DNA of 64,000 bases from Saccharothrix sp. S26 (GCF_021390395.1 NZ_JAJUWT010000008.1:248001-312000); one strand, 5' to 3'; counted from the stretch's first letter, positions 7,055-18,005 are shown. Numbers and translations are program-made. The notes: a model not told the origin generated them from the sequence alone.

Positions 7055-9952
7055 ATGGCATCACGTTCCTTTTTCCGGTGGCATCGCCCCGCTGCCGTCG
7101 CCCTCGCCGCGGCGATGGCGATGAGCGGTGCTCTCGCCACGGGTGTCGCTCACGCGGCGGAGTACGAAAGAATTCTGAACGGCACGTTCGACAACGGGTC
7201 CACCGATCCGTGGTGGGCCGGGAACGTGTCGACCGCGGCCGTCAACGGCGAGATGTGCGGCACGGTCCGCGCCGGCACGACCAGCCCGTGGGACGCGCTG
7301 CTCGGCCAGAACGGCATGCCGTTCGAATCGGGCCAGTCGTACACGATGGCCTTCGACGCGTACGCCACCGCGCCGCGGCCGATCGCGGTCGTCATCGGCC
7401 AGGGCATCCCCCCGTACCAGGAGATGCTCAAGCGCGAGTTCCAGCTCGGCACCACGAAGCAGCGGTTCACCTTCACCTTCACCGCCACGATGGACTTCCC
7501 CGACGCGGGCGCCGGGCAGATGAACTTCCACCTCGGCGGCCAGGCGGCCGAGAGCCGCATCTGCTTCGACAACGTGTCGTTGGTCGGAGGGCTGAAGGCG
7601 CCGGGCGAGGGCTACACGCCGCCGCCGAAGAAGGTGCAGGTCAACCAGGTCGCCTACGTGCCGGGCCTGTCCAAGCAGGCCACCCTGGTGTCGAGTGCGA
7701 CCACGCCGCAGCCCTGGGTGCTGAAGAACTCGGCCGGGACGACGGTGGCCACCGGGCAGTCCACCCCGAAGGGCACGGACACCGCGTCCGGCGACCCCGT
7801 GCACCTGATCGACTTCTCGTCGTTCGACACGCCGGGCACCGGCTACACGCTCAGCGTGGGCACGGAGACGAGCTTCCCGTTCGACATCGCGACGGACGAG
7901 ATCAAGAAGCTGCGCTACGACTCGCTGGCGTACTTCTACCACAACCGCAGCGGCATCCCGATCGAGGCGCAGTACGTCGGTTCGCAGTACTCGCGTCCGG
8001 CCGGTCACGTCGACGTCGCGCCGAACAAGGGCGACAGCGCCGTGCCGTGCCGCGCCAACCTCAACTGCGGCTACACGCTGGACGTGCGCGGCGGCTGGTA
8101 CGACGCGGGCGACCACGGCAAGTACGTCGTCAACGGCGGCATCTCGGCGTGGCAGGTGCTCAACACCTACGAGCGCGCGAAGCTGATCGGCGACGCCGCC
8201 CCGTTGGGTGACGGCAAGCTGAACATCCCGGAGAAGGCCAACAACGTCCCGGACATCCTGGACGAGGCGCGCTGGGAGGTCGAGTTCCTGCTGAAGATGC
8301 AGGCGCCCGACGGCATGGTCCACCACAAGATGCACAGCGAGCAGTGGACCGGTCTGCCCACGCGGCCCGACCAGGACCCGTACCAGCGCCTGCTCTCCAC
8401 GACCAGCACCTCGGCGACGCTGAACATGGCCGCCGTGGCGGCGCAGTCCGCGCGCATCTGGAAGACGATCGACCCCACGTTCTCGGCGAAGGCGCTCGCG
8501 GCGGCCAAGAAGGCTTACGCGGCGGCGAAGGCCAACCCGAACAAGATCTTCAACTCCGACGACAGCGGCGGCGGCGGATACGGCGACGAGGTGCTGACGG
8601 ACGAGTTCTACTGGGCCGCGGCGGAGCTGTTCACCACCACCGGTGAGTCCGCCTACCAGACCGACCTGACCTCCTCGCCCCACTTCAAGGGCAAGAGCCT
8701 CAACGCGCGCGGCTACGACTGGCAGTCCCTCGGCCCGTTGGGTGACATCACGCTGGCGCTCGTGCCCAACGGCCTGCCCGCGGCGGACATCGCGGCCATC
8801 AAGTCCGCGTTCACCGCCGTGGCCGACCAGCACCTCGCCCAGATCGCCGAGCTGGGCTACCCGGCCCCGTACCGCAAGAGCGACGGCGGCTACGAATGGG
8901 GCTCCAACGGCCTGGTCGCCAACAACATCGCGGTGTTGGCGCTGGCGCACGACTTCACCGGCCAGTCCAAGTACCGCGACGGCGTCTACAACGCACTGGG
9001 CTACCTGCTGGGCCGCAACCCGATGAGCACCTCCTACGTCGCCGGCTACGGCGACCGGGCGTTCAAGAACGGCCACCACCGGTTCTGGGCCCACCAGCTG
9101 GACCCCGCCCTGCCCGAGACCGCGAAGGGCACCCTCTCCGGCGGTCCGAACAGCTACGGCCGCGACTCGCACGCCCAGCGCTTCATCCCGGCCGACTGCA
9201 AGCCGCAGAAGTGCTACGTCGACCACATCCAGGCGTTCACGGTCAACGAGGTCACGATCAACTGGAACTCGGCCCTCGCGTGGATCGCCAACTGGGCGGC
9301 GGAGAAGGCCGGCGGCACGCCGCCGGTGCAGGACACCACCCCGCCCTCGGCGCCGGGCGCACCGGCCGCCTCCGACATCACCACGACCGGCGTGAAGCTC
9401 ACGTGGAGCGCCGCCACCGATGCGGAGAGCGGCGTCAAGGACTACGACGTCGTGGCGGTCGACGGCGGCGCACAGCGCGTCGTCACCACCGTGACCGGCA
9501 CGTCGGCGACCCTGACCGGTTTGACGCCCGACACCGCCTACACCTTCGCCGTCATCGCCCGCAACGGAGCCAACCTGACCTCGGCGGCCTCGTCGACCAC
9601 GGCCGTGCGGACGAAGCCGGACACCACCCCGACCGGCGGCTGCAAGATCACCTACCGGGCGAGCTCCTGGCCCGGCGGCTTCAACGCCGACGTCACGATC
9701 ACCAACACCGGCACCACCGCGTGGAACTCCTGGACCCTGAAGTTCGCCTTCCCCGGGAACCAGAAGGTCACCAACGGCTGGTCGGCCAACTGGACGCAGT
9801 CCGGAGCCGAGGTGACGGCCACGAGCTACTCGTGGAACGGCACCGTCGCGCCGGGCGGGTCGACGTCGATCGGGTTCAACGGCTCGTTCAGCGGCCAGAA
9901 CACCGACCCCGCCGCGTTCACCGTCAACGGCCAGTCCTGCACCAAGGGCTGA
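7055..9952 (+). CDS. Secreted GH9 cellulase with CBM4-like, Ig-like, FN3 and CBM2 modules
   Basis: A 965-residue extracellular endo/processive beta-1,4-glucanase. Order of modules: a signal peptide (cut after ATGVAHA, about residue 34), a CBM4/9-like carbohydrate-binding domain (to ~180), the CelD-type Ig-like domain (~190-280), the GH9 barrel (~285-750), FN3 (~757-846) and a C-terminal CBM2 (~858-965). Catalytic residues visible are Asp350 and Asp353 in WYDAGDHGKYV and the proton donor Glu732 in VNEVTINWN; the NGHHRFW histidine motif is intact. AGGAG lies ten bases before the ATG. The CelR box upstream implies derepression by cello-oligosaccharides. Confidence 0.95.
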   Translation: MASRSFFRWHRPAAVALAAAMAMSGALATGVAHAAEYERILNGTFDNGSTDPWWAGNVSTAAVNGEMCGTVRAGTTSPWDALLGQNGMPFESGQSYTMAFDAYATAPRPIAVVIGQGIPPYQEMLKREFQLGTTKQRFTFTFTATMDFPDAGAGQMNFHLGGQAAESRICFDNVSLVGGLKAPGEGYTPPPKKVQVNQVAYVPGLSKQATLVSSATTPQPWVLKNSAGTTVATGQSTPKGTDTASGDPVHLIDFSSFDTPGTGYTLSVGTETSFPFDIATDEIKKLRYDSLAYFYHNRSGIPIEAQYVGSQYSRPAGHVDVAPNKGDSAVPCRANLNCGYTLDVRGGWYDAGDHGKYVVNGGISAWQVLNTYERAKLIGDAAPLGDGKLNIPEKANNVPDILDEARWEVEFLLKMQAPDGMVHHKMHSEQWTGLPTRPDQDPYQRLLSTTSTSATLNMAAVAAQSARIWKTIDPTFSAKALAAAKKAYAAAKANPNKIFNSDDSGGGGYGDEVLTDEFYWAAAELFTTTGESAYQTDLTSSPHFKGKSLNARGYDWQSLGPLGDITLALVPNGLPAADIAAIKSAFTAVADQHLAQIAELGYPAPYRKSDGGYEWGSNGLVANNIAVLALAHDFTGQSKYRDGVYNALGYLLGRNPMSTSYVAGYGDRAFKNGHHRFWAHQLDPALPETAKGTLSGGPNSYGRDSHAQRFIPADCKPQKCYVDHIQAFTVNEVTINWNSALAWIANWAAEKAGGTPPVQDTTPPSAPGAPAASDITTTGVKLTWSAATDAESGVKDYDVVAVDGGAQRVVTTVTGTSATLTGLTPDTAYTFAVIARNGANLTSAASSTTAVRTKPDTTPTGGCKITYRASSWPGGFNADVTITNTGTTAWNSWTLKFAFPGNQKVTNGWSANWTQSGAEVTATSYSWNGTVAPGGSTSIGFNGSFSGQNTDPAAFTVNGQSCTKG

Positions 9953-10034
9953 GCCACAACCCGCCCCGGGCCGTCAGCCTGGCTGACCGCACTGCCGGAT
10001 AGGGGCTGGTGCTGCACACCCGGGACCGGAACCG

Positions 10035-10069
10035 ACTCGCCCGGCCGGACGACGGTCGGCCGGGCGAGT
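10035..10069 (+). terminator. Hairpin terminator after GH9
   Basis: A perfect 13-bp stem (10035-10047 with 10057-10069) and a 9-base loop, 82 bases past the GH9 stop. It has no U-tract, as is common in high-GC actinobacteria. The rest of 9953-10295 holds no gene; it is the upstream region of GH26 and shows no CelR box. Confidence 0.7.
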
Positions 10070-10295
10070 GGTCCGGACGAGGTGGGGCAGCACCGCGGGG
10101 GCACCCGGTCGCAGTGTCGGATTCCGGGCCGACCGCTGCGCCACCGGGTGTCCCACGCGCCACGCTGGCGGGTGTGGCGCGTGGAGTGCGCCCGACGCGT
10201 TCGACGCCGCGTCGGGCGCGCGCCCGCGATTCCCGACACGCTTCTCGCGCGTGCACGAAGGTTCATTCCTGCCAACGACGGTTAGGAACATCAAC

Positions 10296-12032
10296 ATGCG
10301 TATTCCACTGCTCGTTTCGCTGATGGCGGCGACGCTGGCGGTACCCCAGGCGGTGATCCCGGCCGCGGCCGGCGCGGCGGTCGGCCCGTGGCTCGAGGCC
10401 GAGGACGGGGTGCTGTCCGGGACGGTGGTCGAGTCGAGCCTCCAGGGCTTCTCCGGCCGGGGTTACGTCACCGGGTTCGACCAGCCCGCCGACAAGGTCA
10501 CCGTCACCATTCCGTCGAGCGCCGGTGGGCTGCACGACCTGACCATCCGCTACGCCGCGCCGTACGGCGCGAAGACCGCGTCGCTGTCGCTCAACGGCTC
10601 CGGCCTGGGTGACGTCGCCTTCCCCGCGGGTTCGGCGTTCGCCGAGATCCCGGCGGGCAAGGCGTTGCTGACCCCGGGGGACAACACGCTGACCATCACG
10701 AACAACTGGGGTTGGTACCTGATCGATGCGATCAGGGTGGTGCCCAGTGCGCCGCGGCCGCCGCACCAGGTGACCGGCGCGTTGACCGATCCGGCTGCGA
10801 CCGTGGAGGCCAAGGGCCTGATGCGGTATCTGGCCGACAACTACGGCAAGACCACTCTGTCCGGCCAGCAGGACCAGGCGAGCATCGACTGGGTCGAGCG
10901 GAACATCGGCAAGGCGCCCGCCGTGGGCGGTTACGACTTGATGGATTACTCGCCGAGCCGGGTCGAGCGTGGTACGACGGGCCGCGATGTCGACCACGCC
11001 CTGGCCTACGACGCCCGCGGCGGGATCGTCACGATGGTGTGGCACTGGAACGCGCCGTCCGGCTTGATCGACCAGCCGGGCAAGGAGTGGTGGCGTGGTT
11101 TCTACACCGATGCCACGACCTTCGACCTCGCCGCCGCCCTGGCCGACCCGAACTCGACTGACTACGGGCTGTTGATCCGGGACATGGACGCGATCGCGGT
11201 GCAGCTCAAGCGCTTGGCGGACTCGAAGGTTCCGGTGCTGTGGCGGCCGTTGCACGAGGCCGAGGGTGGCTGGTTCTGGTGGGGTGCGAAGGGTCCTGGC
11301 CCGGCCAGGCAGTTGTGGCGGCTGCTGCACGACCGGTTGGTGGACCACCACGGGCTGCACAACCTGATCTGGGTGTGGAATTCGGTTTCGCCCGACTGGT
11401 ATCCCGGTGACGACGTGGTCGACGTGGTGAGCGCGGACGTCTACCTGCCCCAGGGCGACCACAGCGCGGCCGACGGGACCTACGACCGGCTGGTGCAGTT
11501 GGGCGGCGACAGGAAACTGGTGGCGTTGGGCGAGGTCGGTTCCATCCCCGACCCCGACCTGGTCCGCGTCTACGAGGCTCGCTGGTCGTGGTTCGTCACG
11601 TGGTCGGGTGGGTTCATCCAGGACGGTGTGGTCAACCCGCGCGACTTCCTCCAGCGCGTCTACCACCACGCCAACGTCATCACGCTGGACGAACTGCCCG
11701 AGTTCAAGGAGCCCGGGACGGGAAACCCGCCCGCGGACGGTTGCACCGCGACCCTCCGCGTGGTCAATCAGTGGGGCGGCGGGTTTCAGGCCGAGGTCAC
11801 CGTGAAGAACGCGAGCACCTCGGCGATCACCGGCTGGCAGGTCAGGTGGACGCTCACCGCGGGCCAGGGCGTGCAGCACGCCTGGAACACCGACCTGTCC
11901 ACCGCCGGCTCGACCGTGACGGCGAAGAACGCGTCCTGGAACGGCAACATCCGGCCGGGGGAGACCACCTCGTTCGGCTTCATCGGCACCGGCACCGCCT
12001 CAACGCCGACCATGACTTGCGCCAGCGCCTGA
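10296..12032 (+). CDS. Secreted GH26 beta-mannanase with CBM35-like and CBM2 modules
   Basis: A 578-residue extracellular endo-beta-1,4-mannanase. A signal peptide (about residues 1-27) is followed by a CBM35-like domain (LEAEDGVLSG to IDAIRVVP, ~30-150), the GH26 barrel (~155-455) and a C-terminal CBM2 (~475-578). The acid/base is Glu321 in WRPLHEAEGGWFWWG and the nucleophile Glu413 in ALGEVGS. AGGA lies eight bases before the ATG. It acts upstream of GH36 in galactomannan use, and its CBM2 suggests action on mannan within cellulose-rich walls. Unlike GH9 and GH6 it lacks a visible CelR site. Confidence 0.94.
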   Translation: MRIPLLVSLMAATLAVPQAVIPAAAGAAVGPWLEAEDGVLSGTVVESSLQGFSGRGYVTGFDQPADKVTVTIPSSAGGLHDLTIRYAAPYGAKTASLSLNGSGLGDVAFPAGSAFAEIPAGKALLTPGDNTLTITNNWGWYLIDAIRVVPSAPRPPHQVTGALTDPAATVEAKGLMRYLADNYGKTTLSGQQDQASIDWVERNIGKAPAVGGYDLMDYSPSRVERGTTGRDVDHALAYDARGGIVTMVWHWNAPSGLIDQPGKEWWRGFYTDATTFDLAAALADPNSTDYGLLIRDMDAIAVQLKRLADSKVPVLWRPLHEAEGGWFWWGAKGPGPARQLWRLLHDRLVDHHGLHNLIWVWNSVSPDWYPGDDVVDVVSADVYLPQGDHSAADGTYDRLVQLGGDRKLVALGEVGSIPDPDLVRVYEARWSWFVTWSGGFIQDGVVNPRDFLQRVYHHANVITLDELPEFKEPGTGNPPADGCTATLRVVNQWGGGFQAEVTVKNASTSAITGWQVRWTLTAGQGVQHAWNTDLSTAGSTVTAKNASWNGNIRPGETTSFGFIGTGTASTPTMTCASA

Positions 12033-12046
12033 CCATTCCCGGCAAG

Positions 12047-12078
12047 GCCGTGGTGGGGTGGCTTCACCCCACCACGGC
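12047..12078. terminator. Terminator hairpin between GH26 and the GH29 remnant
   Basis: A perfect 14-bp stem (12047-12060 with 12065-12078) and a GCTT tetraloop. It sits between the ends of two convergent genes and can serve both directions. Confidence 0.75.
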
Positions 12079-12156
12079 TCTGTCCTGTGCGGAAGGGCGT
12101 AGTCGTCCACTGCGGTCGCGCGGGACGACGCATTGCCGCTGCGTCGGTCGAACGCT

Positions 12157-12765
12157 TCAGATGGCCGTGCCGCTGCCGTCGGAGACGGGGCGGGCGGCGA
12201 TACCGCCGCAGTCGACCTCGCTGAGGATGGCGTCACCGCCGCCGACCGTGCTGGTGGCTTCCAGGCGTACGTACCGGGCGCTGACCGGCGTGAAGCGGGC
12301 GTGCTTGAGCGCTTTGGTCGCCGCCCAGGTTCCGCTGGTCGCCTCGAAGTAGAAGCAGGGCTTGAGGCCCTGCGCGCGGAACGCGTCGACGTACTCGCGG
12401 ACGACGTCGCGCGGGGTCGAGCTGTTCATGACGTTGTAGCCGGTCTGCTCGGTCGGCCACAGGCAGAAGCCGTCGTGGTGCTTGGTGGTCAACGCCGCCC
12501 ACGACATGCCCGCCGCTTTCGCGGTCGCCGCCCACTGCGCGCAGTCCAGCGCGGTCGGGGCGAACAACCGGGGGTTGAGGTTGGGGGAGGCCCATTCCTC
12601 GTCGCTGTAGGTCGCCATGTTGTAGTGGATGAACATGCCGAAGCGCATGTCGACGAAGGCCTGCTGAAGGCTGTGCAGGTTCCCAGCCGCCTGCACGCCG
12701 GCCGAGCCTGTGGCCACGTTTCGCACGACGGTGCGGCGGCGCGGTCGCTCTGCCGGCTCTTCCAT
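12157..12765 (-). pseudogene. Alpha-L-fucosidase (GH29) with large internal deletion
   Basis: The N-terminal ~130 residues are GH29: WASPNLNPRLFAPTALDCAQW, the TTKHHDGFCLWPT motif, and a strand ending GLKPCFYF. There the frame jumps directly into the last ~65 residues of a discoidin-like CBM32 domain (GTWAATKALKH, ARYVRLEATS). The central barrel with the catalytic nucleophile Asp is missing, so the 202-residue product cannot be a working fucosidase although the frame is intact. The ATG at 12765 follows AGGAG by nine to ten bases. It keeps the shared operator-promoter at 12843-12885. No N-terminal signal peptide is evident. Confidence 0.85.
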
Positions 12766-12842
12766 CAGGGGCCGTCTCCTGGCGGTCGGGCCAGGACGAG
12801 GTGGTGGGCTCGCCGCGAGCCGCTGATCTTTGGACAGAGCCC

Positions 12843-12885
12843 ACGCTAGGAGTCCGCGAAGCGCTTTGTCAATGTACGTGACAAA
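12843..12885 (-). promoter_or_regulatory. Promoter with overlapping 21-bp operator, copy 3 (minus strand)
   Basis: On the minus strand the operator (12865-12885, TTTGTCA-N7-TGACAAA with a different core) overlaps TTGACA (12872-12867). After 18 bp comes TAGCGT (12848-12843). The geometry is identical to the GH42 and GH36 promoters. It faces the GH29 remnant. Confidence 0.8.
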
Positions 12886-12911
12886 GGAGGCTCGCTGCGT
12901 TACGGTTCGCC

Positions 12912-12925
12912 TGGGAGCGTTCCTA
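12912..12925. promoter_or_regulatory. Degenerate CelR-type site upstream of GH6
   Basis: TGGGAGCGTTCCTA matches the CelR palindrome at 12 of 14 positions and lies 46 bases before the perfect site at 12971. Two sites on one promoter could allow cooperative repression (inference). Confidence 0.55.
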
Positions 12926-12970
12926 GACACCCTTTCGGTTCAGTGGCGGATGCCGTTCCGGCTCCGTTGC

Positions 12971-12984
12971 TGGGAGCGCTCCCA
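12971..12984. promoter_or_regulatory. CelR/CebR-type operator upstream of GH6
   Basis: A perfect TGGGAGCGCTCCCA palindrome 33 bases before the GH6 start, identical to the site upstream of GH9. Confidence 0.85.
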
Positions 12985-13017
12985 GAAGTTGGCGGCTTGC
13001 TCGCAAGGAGGCGATGC

Positions 13018-14814
<1,797 letters not shown>

Positions 14815-14853
14815 CCACGGGTGACTGACACGACACGGAATTGATCACAGGTA

Positions 14854-14892
14854 GCCCGTAGGCGGCGTCCCACGCGGATTCCGCCTACGGGC
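14854..14892. terminator. Hairpin between GH6 and ROK genes
   Basis: A perfect 12-bp stem (14854-14865 with 14881-14892) and a 15-base loop, between the ends of convergent genes. A TTTGTCA half-site follows at 14923 but has no correctly spaced partner. Confidence 0.6.
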
Positions 14893-14995
14893 GTCCCGCA
14901 AGCGGACCTGCGCCGGGTGTCTTTTGTCAACATTCGGTACTAATTGACGGCGTGCTCCGCGCAAAGCCCCACCGGTGTGGCGCGCTCGCGACCGC

Positions 14996-16156
14996 TCAGA
15001 ACCGAAGACAGGTCCTGATCGCGAGGACGGCTGCGGCACGCGCCCACTCGGCGAACTCGAACGGCTGGATGTCGAGGGTCACGGGGGTGGCGGTGGGGTG
15101 CAGGTTCGCGGTGATCGCGGCGTCCATCGCGGTTCGGGCCAGTTCCGCCACGGCGATGCCTTCGCCGGTGATCACGATCTTCTCGGGGTCGAAGGTGTTG
15201 GCGAGCGTTGCCACGAGGACGCCGAGCGCGTAGGCGGCGTCGCGGAAGGCGCGCACTGCCGCCGGGTCGTCGGTTCGCGCCAGGTCCACGACGGTCTCGT
15301 AGTCGAGGCCCGGGGTGCGCATCGCTCCGACGATGGCGGAGTTGGGCAGGAACGCGGTGACGCAGCCTCGGTGGCCGTACTCGCAGAGCGGGCCGTCGCG
15401 GTCGATGGGGAGGTGGTCGAGGCGTCCGGCCTTGCCGCGGCCCCCGGTGACGACCTTGCCGTCCACCACCAGGCCGAAGCCGATGCCGACACCAACGGTG
15501 ATCAGTGCCATCGACTCGAACCCGGCGCCCACGCCGAACCAGTGCTCGGCCGCGGTCAGGCAGCGCACGTCGTTCTCGGTCGCGACCGGCACGCCGAGCC
15601 GCTGCTCGGCGAGCGCGGCCAGGGCGACCTGGCGCCACCCGAGGAACGGTGACTCCGTGACGACCTGGCGACCGGCCGCGGTCACGACGTCGCCGGCGAG
15701 GGCGATCCCCGCCGCCGCGATGTCGGTACGGCCCTCCACGAGGCGCTCGCGAACGCGGCCGATCTGGGCCACGACGTCCCCGACGCCTTCCGAGTCCAGA
15801 GGCTCGTCGTGGGAGACGAGCACGCGGGCCTCCAGGTCCGTGACCGCGGCGAAGAGGCGGTCCGACGTGAGGTTGACGCCCAGGAAGCTCCGCCCGTGCG
15901 GGCCGATGTGGAGCAGTTCCCCCGGCCTGCCAGCCGACCCGTTGGACTCCGCGGCCCCTTCGGACACCAGTCCGTGCTCCACGAGCTCGCGCGTCACGCG
16001 GGTGAGGCTCGTGCGCGATATGCCGAGCCGGCGGGCGATCTCGGCCCGGGGCATCGGACCGTGGACCAGCAGCTCGCGTAGGGCTCCCCGCTCCCCGCCG
16101 TTGAGGTCGGGCCACGAGGTCGGGCTCGCGGCCGACACCGCTGGGGGGCTCGCCAT
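14996..16156 (-). CDS. ROK-family transcriptional regulator
   Basis: A 386-residue repressor-type ROK protein. The N-terminal winged helix (ALRELLVHGPMPRAEIARRLGISRT begins it) is followed by the ROK domain with TENDVRCL, GVGIGFGLVVDGK and the zinc-type segment CEYGHRGC. The ATG at 16156 is chosen because AGGAG (16164-16168 complement) lies seven bases upstream; the upstream in-frame ATG (16171) has no ribosome site. The palindrome at 16174-16188 is close enough for autoregulation. It is divergent from the ABC transporter operon, the usual layout for a regulator of that uptake system. Confidence 0.9.
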   Translation of the reverse strand: MASPPAVSAASPTSWPDLNGGERGALRELLVHGPMPRAEIARRLGISRTSLTRVTRELVEHGLVSEGAAESNGSAGRPGELLHIGPHGRSFLGVNLTSDRLFAAVTDLEARVLVSHDEPLDSEGVGDVVAQIGRVRERLVEGRTDIAAAGIALAGDVVTAAGRQVVTESPFLGWRQVALAALAEQRLGVPVATENDVRCLTAAEHWFGVGAGFESMALITVGVGIGFGLVVDGKVVTGGRGKAGRLDHLPIDRDGPLCEYGHRGCVTAFLPNSAIVGAMRTPGLDYETVVDLARTDDPAAVRAFRDAAYALGVLVATLANTFDPEKIVITGEGIAVAELARTAMDAAITANLHPTATPVTLDIQPFEFAEWARAAAVLAIRTCLRF

Positions 16157-16173
16157 CCTGCGTCTCCTCATGT

Positions 16174-16188
16174 GTAACGAAGCGTTAC
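16174..16188. promoter_or_regulatory. Candidate ROK operator GTAACG-N3-CGTTAC
   Basis: A perfect 6-bp inverted repeat, GTAACG-AAG-CGTTAC, 18 bases upstream of the ROK start codon. It has no resemblance to the TTTGTCA operator, so the two ROK regulators probably recognise different sites. A half-related GTACGTAACC lies at about 16264-16273. Confidence 0.55.
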
Positions 16189-16641
16189 GAGCCGAACCGT
16201 TCGTCGGAGCGTCAGGTTATCCGTGAGAACGTTAGTCACGCAGGTTGGCAAACCGGTCTTCGGTACGTAACCTGCACCACATCGAGTTCGGACCACCGTC
16301 GACACCGCACCTGGTCTCGCCGACGACCACGATCGCGGGACGGCCGACGTCGTGACGGCAGACGTGAAGGGAAGGGCCATGGCGGGCGCTTGACCGATCT
16401 CCACCGGCCTGGCGGTGAGTGCCCCCGCAGCGACAGGCCGAGTACCCGGGCTCCGTCCCCCTGCGAGGGGAATCGAGCCCCCCATCCCGTCGCGGGCGAC
16501 GCCGATCCCCTTACTGCCACTCGTTCGGGGTGTCGAGGCCTGCCAGGTCTCCGCCGCCGCACCAATCCGAGACACGCCACCAGCCGCACTCCACGGCTCT
16601 GGGCCGACAAACCCCGGCAACATCAACTTTGGGAAATGACG
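16189..16641. other. Divergent intergenic region, ROK to ABC operon
   Basis: About 450 bases with no supported gene. It must hold the promoters of the ROK gene and of the solute-binding protein, but I could not fix clear -35/-10 boxes. A four-codon ORF after GAAGGGAAGGG at 16379 is too short to call. Confidence 0.5.
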
Positions 16642-17940
16642 ATGAGAACAACGATGCTGCGCCGCACGGCGTCCACCATCGCCGCCGCGACCGCCGCGGC
16701 CCTGGTGCTCGCGAGCTGTTCGACCGACGGGTCGAAGCCATCGGCGGACGGCAAGATCACCCTGGAGGTCGCCACGTTCGGCGACTGGGGATACGCCCCC
16801 TACATCGAGCAGTGGGAGGCCAAGCACCCCGACGTCACCGTCGAGTACGAGACGGCCGGAGGCGGTGACGACCAGCGCGAGAAGCTGCTCAACTTCCTCG
16901 GGCAGGACTCGGGTCTGGCCTGCGTCGAAGCGTTGGAGGTCGACTGGCTCGGGGAGCTCAAGCAGTTCTCCGACCGCTTCGCAGACCTGGCCGACCCAGG
17001 GCTGAAGGACCGGTGGTTCGACTGGAAGTCGGAGATGGCGACCACCGACGACGGCAAGGTCATCGGCTACGGCACCGACATCGGCCCGCAGGCCGTCGCG
17101 TACCGCGCGGACCTGTTCAAGGCGGCCGGTCTGCCGTCCGACCGTGAGGCGGTCGCGGAGTACCTCGGTGGCGCCAACGCGACCTGGGACCGGTTCTACG
17201 AGGTGGGCGCGGAGTTCACGGCGAAGTCCGACGCGGCCTGGTTCGAATCGGTGCAAGGCGCCTACACCGCCATGGTCAACCAGGTCGAGTACGCCTACGA
17301 GAACGAGGACGGCACCCGCAAGGACCTCGCCGGCTCCGAGGTCGAGCGGATCTTCCGGACCGTGCTCCAGCACGGCACCGAGCAGAAGCAGTCCGCCGGT
17401 CTGACGCAGTGGTCCTCCGACTGGAACGCCTCCTTCAAGCGCAACGACACCTTCGCCGTCGTGCTGGCGCCGTCGTGGATGGCGGGCACGATCAAGGGCA
17501 ACGCGGGCGAGGGCTTCGTCGGCTGGGACATCGCCAACGTCTTCCCCGGTGGCGGCGGCAACTGGGGCGGGTCCTACCTCTCCGTCCCGGCCCAGTGCAA
17601 GCACCCCGAACAGGCCAAGGACCTGGCCGCCTACCTCACCTCGCCCGAGGTGACGCTGGACCAGGCCGTCAAGAACGGCGGCGGCACCCCGAGCCAGGTC
17701 GAGGCGATGAACTCCCCGAAGCTCCTGCCGCTGACCAACCCGTTCTTCAACAACGCGCCCACCGGCCGGATCTGGGCCGACCGAGCCGCGGCGGTCGAAG
17801 TGGTCCCGTTCAAGGGGCCGAACTACAAGAAGGTCCACGACGTCGTCGTCGCCGGCCTCAACCGGGTCGACGTGGACAAGTCCCAGAGCATCGACCAGTC
17901 CTGGGCGCAGGTCCTCTCCGACCTCAAGTCGCTCAACTGA
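16642..17940 (+). CDS. ABC sugar transporter substrate-binding lipoprotein
   Basis: A 432-residue family-1 extracellular solute-binding protein. The signal peptide ends in the lipobox LASC (Cys about residue 26), so it is anchored to the outer face of the membrane. The body has the typical two-lobed layout, with ITLEVATFGDWG at the start and W/G-rich GGGGNWGGSYLSVP in the second lobe. The ATG at 16642 is preferred over 16636 because GGGA lies seven bases upstream of it. It is first gene of a three-gene uptake operon; the ligand is probably a plant oligosaccharide, given the surrounding hydrolases. Confidence 0.9.
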   Translation: MRTTMLRRTASTIAAATAAALVLASCSTDGSKPSADGKITLEVATFGDWGYAPYIEQWEAKHPDVTVEYETAGGGDDQREKLLNFLGQDSGLACVEALEVDWLGELKQFSDRFADLADPGLKDRWFDWKSEMATTDDGKVIGYGTDIGPQAVAYRADLFKAAGLPSDREAVAEYLGGANATWDRFYEVGAEFTAKSDAAWFESVQGAYTAMVNQVEYAYENEDGTRKDLAGSEVERIFRTVLQHGTEQKQSAGLTQWSSDWNASFKRNDTFAVVLAPSWMAGTIKGNAGEGFVGWDIANVFPGGGGNWGGSYLSVPAQCKHPEQAKDLAAYLTSPEVTLDQAVKNGGGTPSQVEAMNSPKLLPLTNPFFNNAPTGRIWADRAAAVEVVPFKGPNYKKVHDVVVAGLNRVDVDKSQSIDQSWAQVLSDLKSLN

Positions 17941-18005
17941 CGGGACAGGCGGGCCGGGTCAGCCCGACCCGGCCCGCCGGACACCACAGGGAAAAGGAAT
18001 CTCTG

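Noticed and set aside
14921-14950. TTTGTCA followed by TTGACG as a fourth operator
   Set aside because: The arms are 14 bases apart instead of 7, no -10 follows at the right distance and it lies downstream of both flanking genes.
16379-16393. Four-codon ORF after a strong ribosome site upstream of the ABC operon
   Set aside because: Too short to distinguish from chance and without similarity to the other leaders.
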